From an uncultured Chlamydiae bacterium (GTDB taxonomy: Bacteria > Chlamydiota > Chlamydiia > Chlamydiales > Rhabdochlamydiaceae), in NCBI GenBank assembly GCA_945952445.1, contig CAMFIG010000023.1, positions 1 to 38,226 on the forward strand: a stretch of DNA of 38,226 nucleotides, in the 5' to 3' direction. Every line of letters starts with the position of its first letter. Within the stretch, counting starts at the first letter, position 1. Below, in pieces: positions 7,502-16,696 of this stretch. The notes beneath the pieces were generated by a model. The model was not told where the DNA came from, searched no databases, and saw nothing but the letters and a program-made list of their open reading frames with translations. Both the position numbers and the translations under genes were made by a program.

Positions 7502-7802
7502 CAAATTCCTTCCACGCATGGTAGATGAACAATCTTTATTGTATACGTTTTGTCTATTCCTGTCAAATCAAGCTTTCTCGTTTGATGACTTAACAAATTA
7601 ACAATTAACCAGTTAGCGATAAATCCTAAACCAGCAGCAAGACTATAAAAAGGTTAACATTCTTAAAATCAGCAGAAACATAGGTAATTGCGATACTTAT
7701 CGAGTTCGTGCTATTCTCAGTTTTTTCTCAGAAGGCGAGGCAAAGAGTGCCTTATGTAAGGTGATCCGCTTCTCTTCGAGCTACTTTTCGCATATTTGAG
7801 AC
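7502..7802. other. Junction between island core and cargo
   Basis: About 300 bases without a convincing gene. It contains a strong leftward promoter (listed separately). The remainder is AT-rich, and its minus strand shows only short stop-interrupted stretches that may be remnants of a lost coding region. It separates the rightward mobile-element core from the leftward cargo. Confidence 0.5.
7538..7566 (-). promoter_or_regulatory. Near-consensus sigma-70 promoter, leftward
   Basis: TTGACA and TACAAT are separated by exactly 17 bases, the best promoter match I noticed in the window. The predicted start near 7531 lies only about 30 bases before the leftward hairpin and 60 bases before its U run. 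The product would be a short RNA antisense to the 3' end of the DUF3800-partner gene. Confidence 0.65.
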
Positions 7803-9618
7803 TTAAATTTTAGCTTTTCGAAGTCTAAGTGAATTCGTGATAACAGATACAGAACTAAATGCCATGGCTGCGCTAGCGATAATAGGACTGAGCAATAGTC
7901 CAAATACAAGATAAAATATTCCAGCTGCAATGGGCACACCAAGAATATTATAAATAAAGGCAAACCACAAATTCTGTTTGATATTGCCCAATGTAGCCTG
8001 GCTTAGGCGCCTAGCCCTAGCGATTCCTCGTAGATCTCCCTTTATTAACGTGATGCCTGCGCTCTCCATTGCAATATCCGTTCCTGTGCCCATCGCAATC
8101 CCAATATTTGCAGCTGCGAGAGCATGTGCATCATTAATTCCATCTCCAGCCATAGCAATGATATGCCCTTCCGATTGGAGCTCAGTTACAATGCGGTTTT
8201 TATCTTCTGGAAGAATCTCAGCTTTTATTTCATCGATTCCAAGTTTTTTACCTACGGCCGCGGCTATGATTTTATTATCTCCAGTGACCATAGCGACAAA
8301 AAAGAAAGATTTTTTTCTTTGGCTTGAGTGACAATGGGCTTAGCGAGTGGATGCTCGCTTGCAATTTCCAGGCTTGCTGCAATTTGTAAAATTTTATCTT
8401 CGTTTTTTCTCCAACACTTATGATTTTTGTGAGCTTCGGTTTGCCTTCAGTGAGCGTTCCTGTTTTATCTGTCACAACTATGTCAACTTTTGCCATCGTT
8501 TCGAGAGCCTCAGCATTTTTAATCAAAAGTCCAGAGAGAGCTCCTCGTCCGATACCGACCATGATAGACATTGGAGTAACAAGGCCAAACACGCAGGGAC
8601 AAGCAATGATTAAGACTGCCACGGCATTGATCAATCCATAGGCAAATGCGAGAGCCGGACCAAAAAATCCCCAAATTATAAAAGTCAGTATAGCGATTAG
8701 GACAACTGCAGGGACAAAGTAAGAAGAAACCACATCTACCAATTTTTGAATAGGAGCTCTACTGCGTTGGGCTTCGCTAACCATATGAACAATCCGGGCA
8801 AGCAATGTCTCGCTTCCCACTCGCTCGGCTTCCATGATAAAGCTGCCACTTTCATTTAAAGTAGCTCCAGTCACTTTATCTCCGCTATTTTTCGCGACAG
8901 GGAATGGTTCGCCAGTAATCATTGATTCATCAACCGAACTGCTTCCCTCTACAATTTTTCCATCTGTCGGGACTTTCTCCCCTGGCCTCACGCGCAATTT
9001 ATCCCCTTTTTTCACTTCTTCAAGAGGAATATCTTTCTCATTTCCATTTTTAATGATTCGGGCTGTAGTTGGCGCTAATCCCAGCAACTTTTTGATGGCT
9101 TGGCTTGTTTTAATCCGAACCTTCAGCTCTAAGACCTGTCCCAGAATGACAAGAACGGTAATCACGCTGGCCGCTTCAAAATAAAGATCGACAGAGCCAT
9201 TCTCGCCAAAAAATGCAGGGAAAATAGAGGGCCAAAAAGCAGCAACAAGACTGTAAATATATGCCGCTCCTACTCCCAAGCTGATCAGGGTGAACATATT
9301 CAAATGCAGGCTAACAATCGAACGCCATCCCTTTACAAAAAAAGGCCATCCGCTCCAGAGAACGATTGGTGTTGCTAAGATTGCTTGAACCCATGCGTTG
9401 TAACCAAATAACGATATTTGAAATAGAACAAGAAGAATGATGGGAAGAGTCAAGGCAAGCCCAATCCAGAAACGAAGACTCATATTTTTTAATTCGGTAT
9501 CTTCTTCATCTTTAGCGCCTCCTGTTCGAGGTTCTAATGCTATACCACAAATGGGACATTGACCCGGATTTGGTTGCCGAATTTGGGGATGCATAGGGCA
9601 GGTATATTCTTTTACCAT
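7803..9618 (-). pseudogene. copA: Broken copper-type P1B ATPase (copA-like)
   Basis: Remnant of a Cu+-exporting ATPase. The N-terminus carries the heavy-metal-binding signature YTCPMHPQI...CPICG, followed by membrane helices, an actuator TGEP motif, an ACPC ion-binding motif in TM6 and an intact [11 protein letters not shown]. Reading is then lost. A one-base loss in an A run after GEK throws the following [20 protein letters not shown] out of frame. About 100 codons of the nucleotide-binding domain are then missing before the frame resumes at MVTGDN. The distal part has GDGINDAH, with histidine replacing the invariant proline, and CPCVFG instead of CPCALG. The start ATG has AGGAAG upstream. 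It is the last gene of the leftward array. The damage is multiple, so a single sequencing error cannot explain it. Confidence 0.88.
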
Positions 9619-9628
9619 CAATGGCTTC

Positions 9629-11533
9629 CTAATTAATTTTGGTTAGCCGCAAACTATTCAATATGACGATTAACGTAACTCCGACATCTGCAAAAATCGC
9701 TAAAGCTAAATTGCTCATGCCTATTAAGGCTAAAGTTATAAAAATCACCTTTATAGATATCGCCAAAACTGTATTCACTCGAATTGTCTTAACGACCTTT
9801 CTTCCTAAGCGAACTAAAAATGAGAGATATTTCAAATGCTCATTCAGAATAACAATTGAGGCGGCTCCTATAGCGGTATCACTGCCTAATTCACTCATTG
9901 TGATCCCTACATTCGAAAGAGCAAGGGCAGGGGCGTCATTAATCCCATCTCCCACCATGGCAACCGCACCATATTTCGATAAAAGTTCTTGAATGGCTTT
10001 AGCCTTGTCTTCAGGAAGCAAATTTGATTTCACATTCTCGATTCCTATTTTTTGAGCTACAGCAAATGCAGACGTTGCATGGTCTCCTGTTAGCATCACA
10101 GGAGTAATCCCAAGTTTTTTGATATCATCAACCATTTGTACGCATTCTGGGCGGATTTTATCCTGTAGGCCAATAACTCCTTCTACTTCCTTACGAGTAC
10201 AGATAACAATGACAGTTTTTCCCTCCTTTTGTAAAAAATTAATCTTTTCCAGAACCTCATTTGGTACTTGATGTTCTTCCAAAATCAATTCTAATTTTCC
10301 TATGCAGTGATGTTTATCTTCGCAAACCAAGCAATCAGCCTGAGCTCCCTTGCCGACTTTGATCTGAAAATTCTCTATTGGATGCAGAGCAAGATTTTCT
10401 TCTTGAGCGGCTTGCACAATGCTTTGTGCTAAAGGATGTTCTGATTGACTTTCAATCCCAGCTGCGCAGCTTAAAATGTTTTCTCTTGTCTGCTGCCCAA
10501 ATGGAATGACATCAGTGACGGCTGGGTTGCCGAATGTAAGAGTACGGGTTTTATCTAATGCTATGGCCTTGATCTTCCCAAGAGCTTCCAGATATCTTCC
10601 GCCTTTGATTAAGATGCCTTTACTGGCTGCGTTCCCAATAGCTGAATAAATAGATACAGGGGTTGAAATCACCAAGGCACAAGGACATGCAATCACTAGT
10701 AATGACAATGCTTCTTGGAGACTGTGGCGAAATGGCACAGAGAAAAAATAAGGTGGGATAATTGCCCAAAAGAAGGCTAACACGATTATGGAAGGAGTAT
10801 AGTAAGAAGAAAAAGTCTCAATAAATTTATGGGTTTGCGCTTTTTGTTGGAATGCTTGAGACGTTATTTCTTGAATTTTTGCTAAAGTGGTATTCTTAGC
10901 CTGCTTTGTCACTCTTACTTCAATATACCCCTGTTTATTTAAGGTGCCCGCAAAGACTAAATCGTCTTTCATTTTATCTTTGGGGATAGGTTCGCCTGTA
11001 ATTGCGGCCTCATCGACAGCTGTAAAACCAGTTGTAATGATTCCGTCCAGAGGAATCATTTCTCCAGGCTTTACAATGATTTCATCATCTATATTCACCT
11101 CTTCAACTGCAATGACATGGCCAAGTCTTTTGACAAATGCTGTTTTTGGCATCCTTTCTGCTAAAGATCTAAGAGCTGCTTTACTCGTCTCTATTCCGTG
11201 CTCTTCTAGTTTTTCAGCAAGATTAAATAAAACAATCACAATTGTAGCTTCAATATATTTACCTATATAGAAAGCCCCAAACATGGCAATAACAATTAAA
11301 AGACTTATGCTTTTGAAATTTAATTGAGATAATGCTTTTAGCCCGTTAACAATGGTTTTATATCCAATAGCAATTGTAACGATAAGAAAAACAGGAAAAG
11401 CAATGACCGTTGGTAAACTCCAACCGGAAAGAGATAGGATTTCGAATATTGCAACAATCAATAAAGAAAATATTAACCAGCGAAATTTTCTGTCTTTAAT
11501 AAGATTTGAAGATACTTTCTCTAGATTTATCAT
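9629..11533 (-). CDS. Zn/Cd-type P1B ATPase with altered DKTGT motif
   Basis: Heavy-metal exporting P-type ATPase of the Zn2+/Cd2+/Co2+ group, 634 residues, without an N-terminal ferredoxin-like metal domain. Membrane helices are at about 18-100, actuator TGEP at 179-182, helices at 245-300 with ion-site ACPCAL (C283, C285), then phosphorylation and nucleotide domains ([25 protein letters not shown]) and C-terminal helices. The invariant DKTGT reads DKTRT: G330 is arginine through a single GGT-to-CGT change in the codon at 10544-10546. In known P-type ATPases this glycine is essentially fixed next to the phosphorylated aspartate, so the pump is probably inactive unless this is a sequence error. 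The frame is otherwise intact. It lies 7 bases before the broken copA-like gene and 31 bases after the DsrE-like gene. Confidence 0.9.
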   Translation of the reverse strand: MINLEKVSSNLIKDRKFRWLIFSLLIVAIFEILSLSGWSLPTVIAFPVFLIVTIAIGYKTIVNGLKALSQLNFKSISLLIVIAMFGAFYIGKYIEATIVIVLFNLAEKLEEHGIETSKAALRSLAERMPKTAFVKRLGHVIAVEEVNIDDEIIVKPGEMIPLDGIITTGFTAVDEAAITGEPIPKDKMKDDLVFAGTLNKQGYIEVRVTKQAKNTTLAKIQEITSQAFQQKAQTHKFIETFSSYYTPSIIVLAFFWAIIPPYFFSVPFRHSLQEALSLLVIACPCALVISTPVSIYSAIGNAASKGILIKGGRYLEALGKIKAIALDKTRTLTFGNPAVTDVIPFGQQTRENILSCAAGIESQSEHPLAQSIVQAAQEENLALHPIENFQIKVGKGAQADCLVCEDKHHCIGKLELILEEHQVPNEVLEKINFLQKEGKTVIVICTRKEVEGVIGLQDKIRPECVQMVDDIKKLGITPVMLTGDHATSAFAVAQKIGIENVKSNLLPEDKAKAIQELLSKYGAVAMVGDGINDAPALALSNVGITMSELGSDTAIGAASIVILNEHLKYLSFLVRLGRKVVKTIRVNTVLAISIKVIFITLALIGMSNLALAIFADVGVTLIVILNSLRLTKIN

Positions 11534-11564
11534 TTTGTTCCTTAATTACATACTATCTAAGAAT

Positions 11565-12104
11565 TCAAATAAACAAAGTCAAACGGCAATCAAGTGCTTC
11601 TCCTAAAAATGCCCCAACTCCTCCTGACTCCACGTCGGAAATTAGTTCTTCATCCTGGATATTCATCAGATCTCTGGTCATCTCGCAGGCTATTAAGACG
11701 ACTTTTAGATTCTGAGCTAGTTTTATGAGATCTTCTAATGTCGCCACATTTTTTGTTCGCATTTTCTCAACCATTAACTTGGACCCGATTCCCCAAAAGT
11801 TCATTTTGGACAGAGGGAGATGGCTAGCTCCTGATGGGGATAACAAGGTCATCATGCGGGAAAGCCAATCCTTCTCGGCGTAAAGTTTTTGCTTCCTCAG
11901 AACATTTAAACCCCAAAAGGTAAAAAACATTGTCACTTGTTGTCCCATCGCTGCAGCTCCGGTTGCAATAATAAAAGCTGCCATTACACGATCAAGCTCT
12001 TCTGAAAAAACCACTAAAGCCACCTGGTCTTTTACTTGCTTTTCTTCAAGGGTAGCCAGACGCTTCTCTAAATCCATTAACCTTTCTTCTACTGTTTTTC
12101 CCAC
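11565..12104 (-). CDS. DsrE/F-like sulfur-relay family protein
   Basis: A 179-residue protein of the DsrE/DsrF/DsrH-like superfamily, whose members bind or transfer persulfide sulfur. An N-terminal coiled-coil segment (about 1-25, EERLMDLEKRLATLEEKQ) precedes the Rossmann-like core: VALVVFSEELDRVMAAFIIATGAAAMGQQVTMFF-type strand and helix, and VVLIACEMTRDLM with a conserved cysteine in the position used by DsrE proteins. It uses a GTG start with AGGA seven bases upstream. It follows tusA by 9 bases, and with TusA and the rhodanese-dioxygenase it forms a persulfide-handling set similar in content to the staphylococcal cst operon. It probably accepts sulfane sulfur from, or passes it to, TusA. 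Confidence 0.8.
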   Translation of the reverse strand: MGKTVEERLMDLEKRLATLEEKQVKDQVALVVFSEELDRVMAAFIIATGAAAMGQQVTMFFTFWGLNVLRKQKLYAEKDWLSRMMTLLSPSGASHLPLSKMNFWGIGSKLMVEKMRTKNVATLEDLIKLAQNLKVVLIACEMTRDLMNIQDEELISDVESGGVGAFLGEALDCRLTLFI

Positions 12105-12113
12105 GGTATTGTC

Positions 12114-12356
12114 CTATTTCGTTTTTTTGATGTAATGGACATAGATCTCTTTGCCGTTTCGATTCTCCGTTTCCTGCTTGAGAATTTCTACATTTTTTGC
12201 AGATTTTGCCCATCCTTGAAAATCCTTTAGTGAACCTCGATCTGTGCTGATTACCTTGAGCACTTGTCCTGGTTGAAGATGATTAATTTCTTCCCGGGCT
12301 TTAATCAGAGGCATTGGGCACGCAAGGCCGCATGTATCCAGCTCTTTTTCTTCCAT
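12114..12356 (-). CDS. tusA: TusA-like sulfur carrier
   Basis: An 80-residue TusA family sulfurtransferase. The active motif CGLACPMPLIKAREEI lies at the N-terminus (the family CPxP: C-P-M-P). It is followed by the standard TDRGSLKDFQGWAK segment and ends in a basic strand. TusA proteins carry sulfur as a cysteine persulfide. In general they serve tRNA thiolation or sulfur oxidation. Here, placement between a persulfide dioxygenase and a DsrE-like protein points to sulfide/persulfide detoxification. The start ATG follows GAGG at a short spacing, 10 bases after the upstream gene. Length and motif are those of a complete family member. Confidence 0.9.
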   Translation of the reverse strand: MEEKELDTCGLACPMPLIKAREEINHLQPGQVLKVISTDRGSLKDFQGWAKSAKNVEILKQETENRNGKEIYVHYIKKTK

Positions 12357-12366
12357 TTTGTCCTCT

Positions 12367-13554
12367 CTATTTATGGTTAATCGCGCAAATGTTTTTCCCC
12401 AACTCTAGTTCTGCAGCTTGTTCTTCATTAACCTGAAGTAGCCCGATATTGATTCTCTTGATATCAATGTACTCCTTTGGAAACTGAGGCAGGCTTCCCA
12501 AAATGTACTGGCTGAATTCTTCCAGCGGCTTCTGGGCCATCATCAGTCCTTCATTGATTTTTTTTAACTCCCCAAGGGAATGGCTGAAGATCTGGGTCTC
12601 GTTAGCTTCTTGGAGACTACTAAAATGGGCAGGGAGCACTAAAATATCAGTTGGCAGCTCTAGTAATTTTCTCAGGGATTCATAGTGCAATGCCGTCCAT
12701 GTCTTTGCTTGCCCTCCTAGGTCCGGCCTGGCAATCGATCGGATGAAGATGCTGTCTCCTGAAAAGAGATATTTATTATCCAGGAGGAAAGCCTGGTTGC
12801 CTAAGGTATGCCCAGGAATATGAAGAGCTTGCAATTTGATGCTTCCTAACCGGTATATTTTATCAATCCAAGAAGGCTCGTAGGAAAATTTGGCCGGAAG
12901 CATATCCATCGGATGGATTCCATCATAGGGATGGAGATAGTAAGGCACTCCAAATCTGACTGCCAACTCTTTGCCACCGCTAATATGATCAGCATGAGCA
13001 TGCGTATCCAAGATGAACTGTGGTTTAACGTTTAATTCATCGAATAGATCTATATAGAGTTGAATATTTTTCAGCGGGTCAATGACAGTAGCCATCCCAT
13101 CCGAGACAATGACATAACTTAAACAACCTCGAGAGATACGGATCAATTGAAAAATCGAAAGATGGGGCAAAGTAATAATGGTTTTTCTGTCATAGAATTC
13201 GCCCCAACTTTTCATTCCGCCTGATAAGCTGGCCGCCTGGTAACCGAGATTTCTAAGGATTTCGGCTATGATTGCTGAAGTCTCTCCTTTAGCACATACT
13301 ATTACTATTTTTTTATCTTTAGGAAGCTGTCTGGATAAATTAGCCTTAATAAAATTGATAATTGATTCTTGAAAATCTTCTTTTCCTCCTTTTTCAATTA
13401 GATCGAAATAAGGAATATTCAGAATAGGGATAGCGGTTTTTCCTTCAATATGCCATCTTTCAAATTCATCAGCATTTCGTACATCGAACAGGAAAAATTC
13501 TTTTTCTGTTCCTAAAAGTTTATATAGCTGGCTAGGTGATATTCCTTTTTCCAT
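12367..13554 (-). CDS. Rhodanese-persulfide dioxygenase fusion
   Basis: A 395-residue two-domain enzyme. An N-terminal rhodanese domain (about 10-120) has catalytic C87 in VCAKGETS. It is followed by a metallo-beta-lactamase-fold domain of the ETHE1/persulfide dioxygenase type with THAHADHISGG (H185, H187, D189, H190), a later GHTLGN histidine, and the GDSIF aspartate. The dioxygenase oxidises glutathione- or thiol-bound persulfide to sulfite, and the rhodanese moves sulfane sulfur, for example to thiosulfate. In the well-known CstB protein the order is dioxygenase first and rhodanese last; here the catalytic rhodanese is at the N-terminus. The gene begins 1 base after the multicopper oxidase stop and is followed by tusA. 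Protection of copper enzymes from sulfide, or disposal of Cu-S products, is a plausible reason for the linkage. Confidence 0.88.
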   Translation of the reverse strand: MEKGISPSQLYKLLGTEKEFFLFDVRNADEFERWHIEGKTAIPILNIPYFDLIEKGGKEDFQESIINFIKANLSRQLPKDKKIVIVCAKGETSAIIAEILRNLGYQAASLSGGMKSWGEFYDRKTIITLPHLSIFQLIRISRGCLSYVIVSDGMATVIDPLKNIQLYIDLFDELNVKPQFILDTHAHADHISGGKELAVRFGVPYYLHPYDGIHPMDMLPAKFSYEPSWIDKIYRLGSIKLQALHIPGHTLGNQAFLLDNKYLFSGDSIFIRSIARPDLGGQAKTWTALHYESLRKLLELPTDILVLPAHFSSLQEANETQIFSHSLGELKKINEGLMMAQKPLEEFSQYILGSLPQFPKEYIDIKRINIGLLQVNEEQAAELELGKNICAINHK

Positions 13555-13555
13555 C

Positions 13556-15319
13556 TTATTTGCTCTGATTTTGTTGTTGCCGTTCTTTAGGTTGACTGTC
13601 TAATTTCTGATAATAACTTCGAATCAAAATTCCTTTACCCCTGGTAACTGTTCCTCCATATTCTGCTGTTATACTTACTAAGCCAACATTAGTTAAACTA
13701 ATTATCACAAAAACATAAGAATGAATTAGTTTTTTTGTTTTAAGAAGATAAGCTCTAAAAATTGCATGACCAAGGCTGTACATTAAAGTCACTAATGCCC
13801 AATTTCGATGTAGCAGTATATTAGGATGCCCAAGATGCCCTTGTTCAGCGGCATATAAGCCTGTAATGACGGTAGGGACTGCTAATGCAGCTGCCGAAAT
13901 GACAATCCAATCGGCAATAGAGTGATCTTTAACTTTTCCCATGAGAAAGAGGCAATCAAATACAAGAGCTGTAATTAAAAGAACTATAGGGAAATGAAGA
14001 AGCATTGGATGGAAATCTCCAATCTTAAGATCTGTATCATCACTATGTGTATGCGTCGATTTTTCTGACTGTTGCATCCCATCGTCCATGTGCATATTCT
14101 CATGATCTTGAGACATTTCCATAGGAGGCGCATTCTTTTTTGATCTTGAGACTGATTCAGCTACGGTACCTGCTGTATTGTCATACCAACCCGGGTCATT
14201 GTAGTTAGTAATCCCTTCACGTACTTTTAGAATTGTGAACATCCCGCTCATATCGATCATTCCAAATTGTCCGGGGGAACCAAATGGTAAGAAATTAGGA
14301 GGTCTTGGCATGTGGTGGCTCATCTCAAACATTTCCCACATTCCATTTGTTCCCATGGGCATATAGTCTGGAAGAAATTGCCCAATGGTTTGTGGCAATT
14401 TCCCTTGATTTGCTCCAATCATGTTAGGAATGCCGTGCTCCATCCCACTCATCACATGGTGGGTTTTATGACAATGCAGCGCCCAATCTCCAGGTTCATC
14501 GGCAACAAATTCAATATCATGTGTGTTGCCTACGACCACATCGATCGTATTTCCAAGATATTGCGCACTTTTAGGTAATGTCCATCCTCCTGATCCTGTG
14601 ACTGTAAAAGCATAACCATGTAAATGGATCGGGTGGTTATCCATACTCAAATTAGCCAGTCGAATTCGTACTCGCTCTCCCTTCTTTACAACAAGTGGAG
14701 CTGTACCGGGGTAAATCCGACCGTTAAAAGTAAAATAATTGAAATCGAGCATGACCATAGGATCTGGGGTCGCTGATCCTGCTGGAACGTACCATTCCTG
14801 AAGCATGATGGCAAAGTCTCTGTCAATGGAAAGATTTTCTGACTCTTTAGGATGAATAATGAAAAATCCTACTAATCCCATTCCGATCTGTACCATTTCA
14901 TCTAAATGGGCATGATACATGTAAGTCCCATGCTGTTTTAGGGTAAATTCATATTTAAAAGTCTCCCCTGGGGGAATGGGAGCTTGATTAAGTCCTACTA
15001 CTCCATCCATTCCATTAGGGACAAGAATTCCATGCCAATGAACTGTGGTAGGTTCTGGAAGATGGTTGGTCACTAAAATCCTTACTCTATCTCCTTCTAC
15101 AGCTTCAATTGTAGGTCCAGGAGTGTTCCCATTATATCCCCAACAGTTTATAACAAGCCCTGGTGCAAACTCCTGTTTGACGGGCTCCGCTATAAGATGA
15201 AAGACTTTTACTCCTTCTTCAATTGTGTAGGGAAGCTTAGGTACATTGGGGGTGATGACTGAATGTTTTTCTGCTTTGCTGCATCCAAAGAGTATCAGGA
15301 GAAGAAACATCCATCTCAT
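13556..15319 (-). CDS. Multicopper oxidase lipoprotein fused to DUF2231 membrane domain
   Basis: An exported copper oxidase, 587 residues. A lipobox (LFGC, C13) suggests membrane anchoring. Copper ligands are visible in all four motifs: HWHG (H94, H96), YHAH (H136, H138), HPIHLHG (H229, H232, H234) and HCHKTHHVMSGM (H282, C283, H284, H288, M293). It likely oxidises Cu+ to the less toxic Cu2+, as CueO/CopA oxidases do. A Met/His-rich linker (about 398-430) follows, then a DUF2231 four-helix membrane domain starting at HPMLLHFP near 437, with further histidines that could bind haem. The fusion could pass electrons between a membrane carrier and the oxidase; this is inference. The start overlaps the upstream efflux gene by ATGA. 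All copper ligands are intact. Confidence 0.9.
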   Translation of the reverse strand: MRWMFLLLILFGCSKAEKHSVITPNVPKLPYTIEEGVKVFHLIAEPVKQEFAPGLVINCWGYNGNTPGPTIEAVEGDRVRILVTNHLPEPTTVHWHGILVPNGMDGVVGLNQAPIPPGETFKYEFTLKQHGTYMYHAHLDEMVQIGMGLVGFFIIHPKESENLSIDRDFAIMLQEWYVPAGSATPDPMVMLDFNYFTFNGRIYPGTAPLVVKKGERVRIRLANLSMDNHPIHLHGYAFTVTGSGGWTLPKSAQYLGNTIDVVVGNTHDIEFVADEPGDWALHCHKTHHVMSGMEHGIPNMIGANQGKLPQTIGQFLPDYMPMGTNGMWEMFEMSHHMPRPPNFLPFGSPGQFGMIDMSGMFTILKVREGITNYNDPGWYDNTAGTVAESVSRSKKNAPPMEMSQDHENMHMDDGMQQSEKSTHTHSDDTDLKIGDFHPMLLHFPIVLLITALVFDCLFLMGKVKDHSIADWIVISAAALAVPTVITGLYAAEQGHLGHPNILLHRNWALVTLMYSLGHAIFRAYLLKTKKLIHSYVFVIISLTNVGLVSITAEYGGTVTRGKGILIRSYYQKLDSQPKERQQQNQSK

Positions 15320-16683
15320 TCTTGCCCCCTGAGAGCAAAAGACCCTCCCACTGCATGGAGTAGTTCAATTTTTGCTTTTTTGTAGTGCTGAAGGGATTGA
15401 ATATGCTCGATTTTTGTTTGGATTTCAGCGTCTTTGAGATCAAGAAGATCATAGACTCCAAGTGTCATTACATTATAATGTGCTTGCCCAGAGATAATCT
15501 GTTTTTCAAGATCTGGAAGAATCCTCTCGCTTAAGTCTACAAGCTGAGATCGATATTTGTCTGATGTTTTAAAAAATTCTCTTACTTCTGAGCAAGCTGA
15601 AACAGCCTTAGAGAGAAGCCTCTTCCGTGTTTGTTCAAGCTTTGCATGGTATCTTTTCTTTTCTCCTTGTCCATAATTGAAAATAGGAACTTGGAGTTGA
15701 ACCAAAGGACCAGTAGTTGTAAATCCTTCCGGCTGCATCTCTGAAGAAACGCCTATAAGGAGGTTGGAATAGGTCCACCATTCTTTTAGTTTTGCTTTTT
15801 TTGCGATAGCTGTTGTCTCTCGTCGAATCGCTTCGATATCTAACCGGTTTTCTATGGCTGCTCTTTCCATTTGGTTTACATCAGGTAACGCGGCTTCATT
15901 TTTCCAATCAATTTCCCCCTTAACTGTCCAAACTGCTTCATTTCCGAAAAGGCCCAAAGATCGATTCATCTTTTCTTTTGCGATCACAAGCTCGGCCTCA
16001 AGACTTTTTAGTCTTTCCGCAGCTTCTTCATATTTAATTTTTCTATCCCTTGCATTTAACGTACTGATATTTCCAGCACTATTTTGAGAGGTTGCGAGAG
16101 CGGCTGTTAATCGTCTGAGCTCGACGCTTTTTCTTGCTTCTTCCAACTGAAGTTCTAGGGATTTTACCTCAAGCCAATTGATTTGTACTTCTTTAACAAG
16201 ATCTAAAACGCTCTGGCCAATTTGGGATTCAATGACTCGGATTTCGGCTTCAGCTGTTTTTTTACGAAGAGGGATGAGAAAAAGATCCAAAAAACTAAGA
16301 GCTGCATCAAAAAGGTTATTTAAATGATAGCGTGATTGACTAGGAAAGCGGACGCTAACACTAAAAAATGGATTTTGCATGAGCCCAGCTTCAAGGAGGT
16401 CTGCATAACCGAGCTCAAGATTTTCATAATAAGCAAATAACTCAGGATTATTGACTAAAGCAAGCTGAATGGCATTTTCTTGAGTTAGTCCTTCTTGTTG
16501 AATCTCTTGTAATACATTTGTTTTAATTCCTTGAATTCCCTCTCGCCATACTATCTTTTCGTGGATGCGCTCTTCAATAACACCACGTACTGTTTCAAAT
16601 GAAGAATCGCTCGATCTGATAGAACATCCGGAAAGAAACAGAAGCGCTATTCCAAAAATTGAAACGACGAGGCATTTAATCAT
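15316..16683 (-). CDS. TolC/CusC-family outer-membrane factor (second copy)
   Basis: Outer-membrane channel lipoprotein of the TolC/OprM family, 455 residues from the ATG chosen. An upstream ATG in frame would add 17 basic residues and overlap the preceding gene. The signal peptide ends at the lipobox LSGC. The body has the family's long helical repeats (LTQENAIQLALVNNPELFAYYE and the matching second repeat around EMERAAIENRLDIEAIRRE-type sequence). It probably forms the export channel of a tripartite pump. The array already encodes another outer-membrane factor directly before the CusB/CusA pair, so this copy may serve a different pump or be a spare. The stop overlaps the multicopper oxidase start. 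Confidence 0.85.
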   Translation of the reverse strand: MIKCLVVSIFGIALLFLSGCSIRSSDSSFETVRGVIEERIHEKIVWREGIQGIKTNVLQEIQQEGLTQENAIQLALVNNPELFAYYENLELGYADLLEAGLMQNPFFSVSVRFPSQSRYHLNNLFDAALSFLDLFLIPLRKKTAEAEIRVIESQIGQSVLDLVKEVQINWLEVKSLELQLEEARKSVELRRLTAALATSQNSAGNISTLNARDRKIKYEEAAERLKSLEAELVIAKEKMNRSLGLFGNEAVWTVKGEIDWKNEAALPDVNQMERAAIENRLDIEAIRRETTAIAKKAKLKEWWTYSNLLIGVSSEMQPEGFTTTGPLVQLQVPIFNYGQGEKKRYHAKLEQTRKRLLSKAVSACSEVREFFKTSDKYRSQLVDLSERILPDLEKQIISGQAHYNVMTLGVYDLLDLKDAEIQTKIEHIQSLQHYKKAKIELLHAVGGSFALRGQE

Positions 16684-16696
16684 TGTTATTCGCCTG

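Noticed and set aside
7499-7525. Nine-codon reading frame (MRGRNLGPV) on the minus strand between the leftward promoter and the hairpin, like a leader peptide.
   Set aside because: No ribosome site, no regulatory codon run, and no gene follows the hairpin in that direction for it to attenuate.
7978-8641. Rightward open frames opposite the copA-like and Zn ATPase genes.
   Set aside because: They are antisense shadows of conserved ATPase coding sequence, with low-complexity translations and no ribosome sites.
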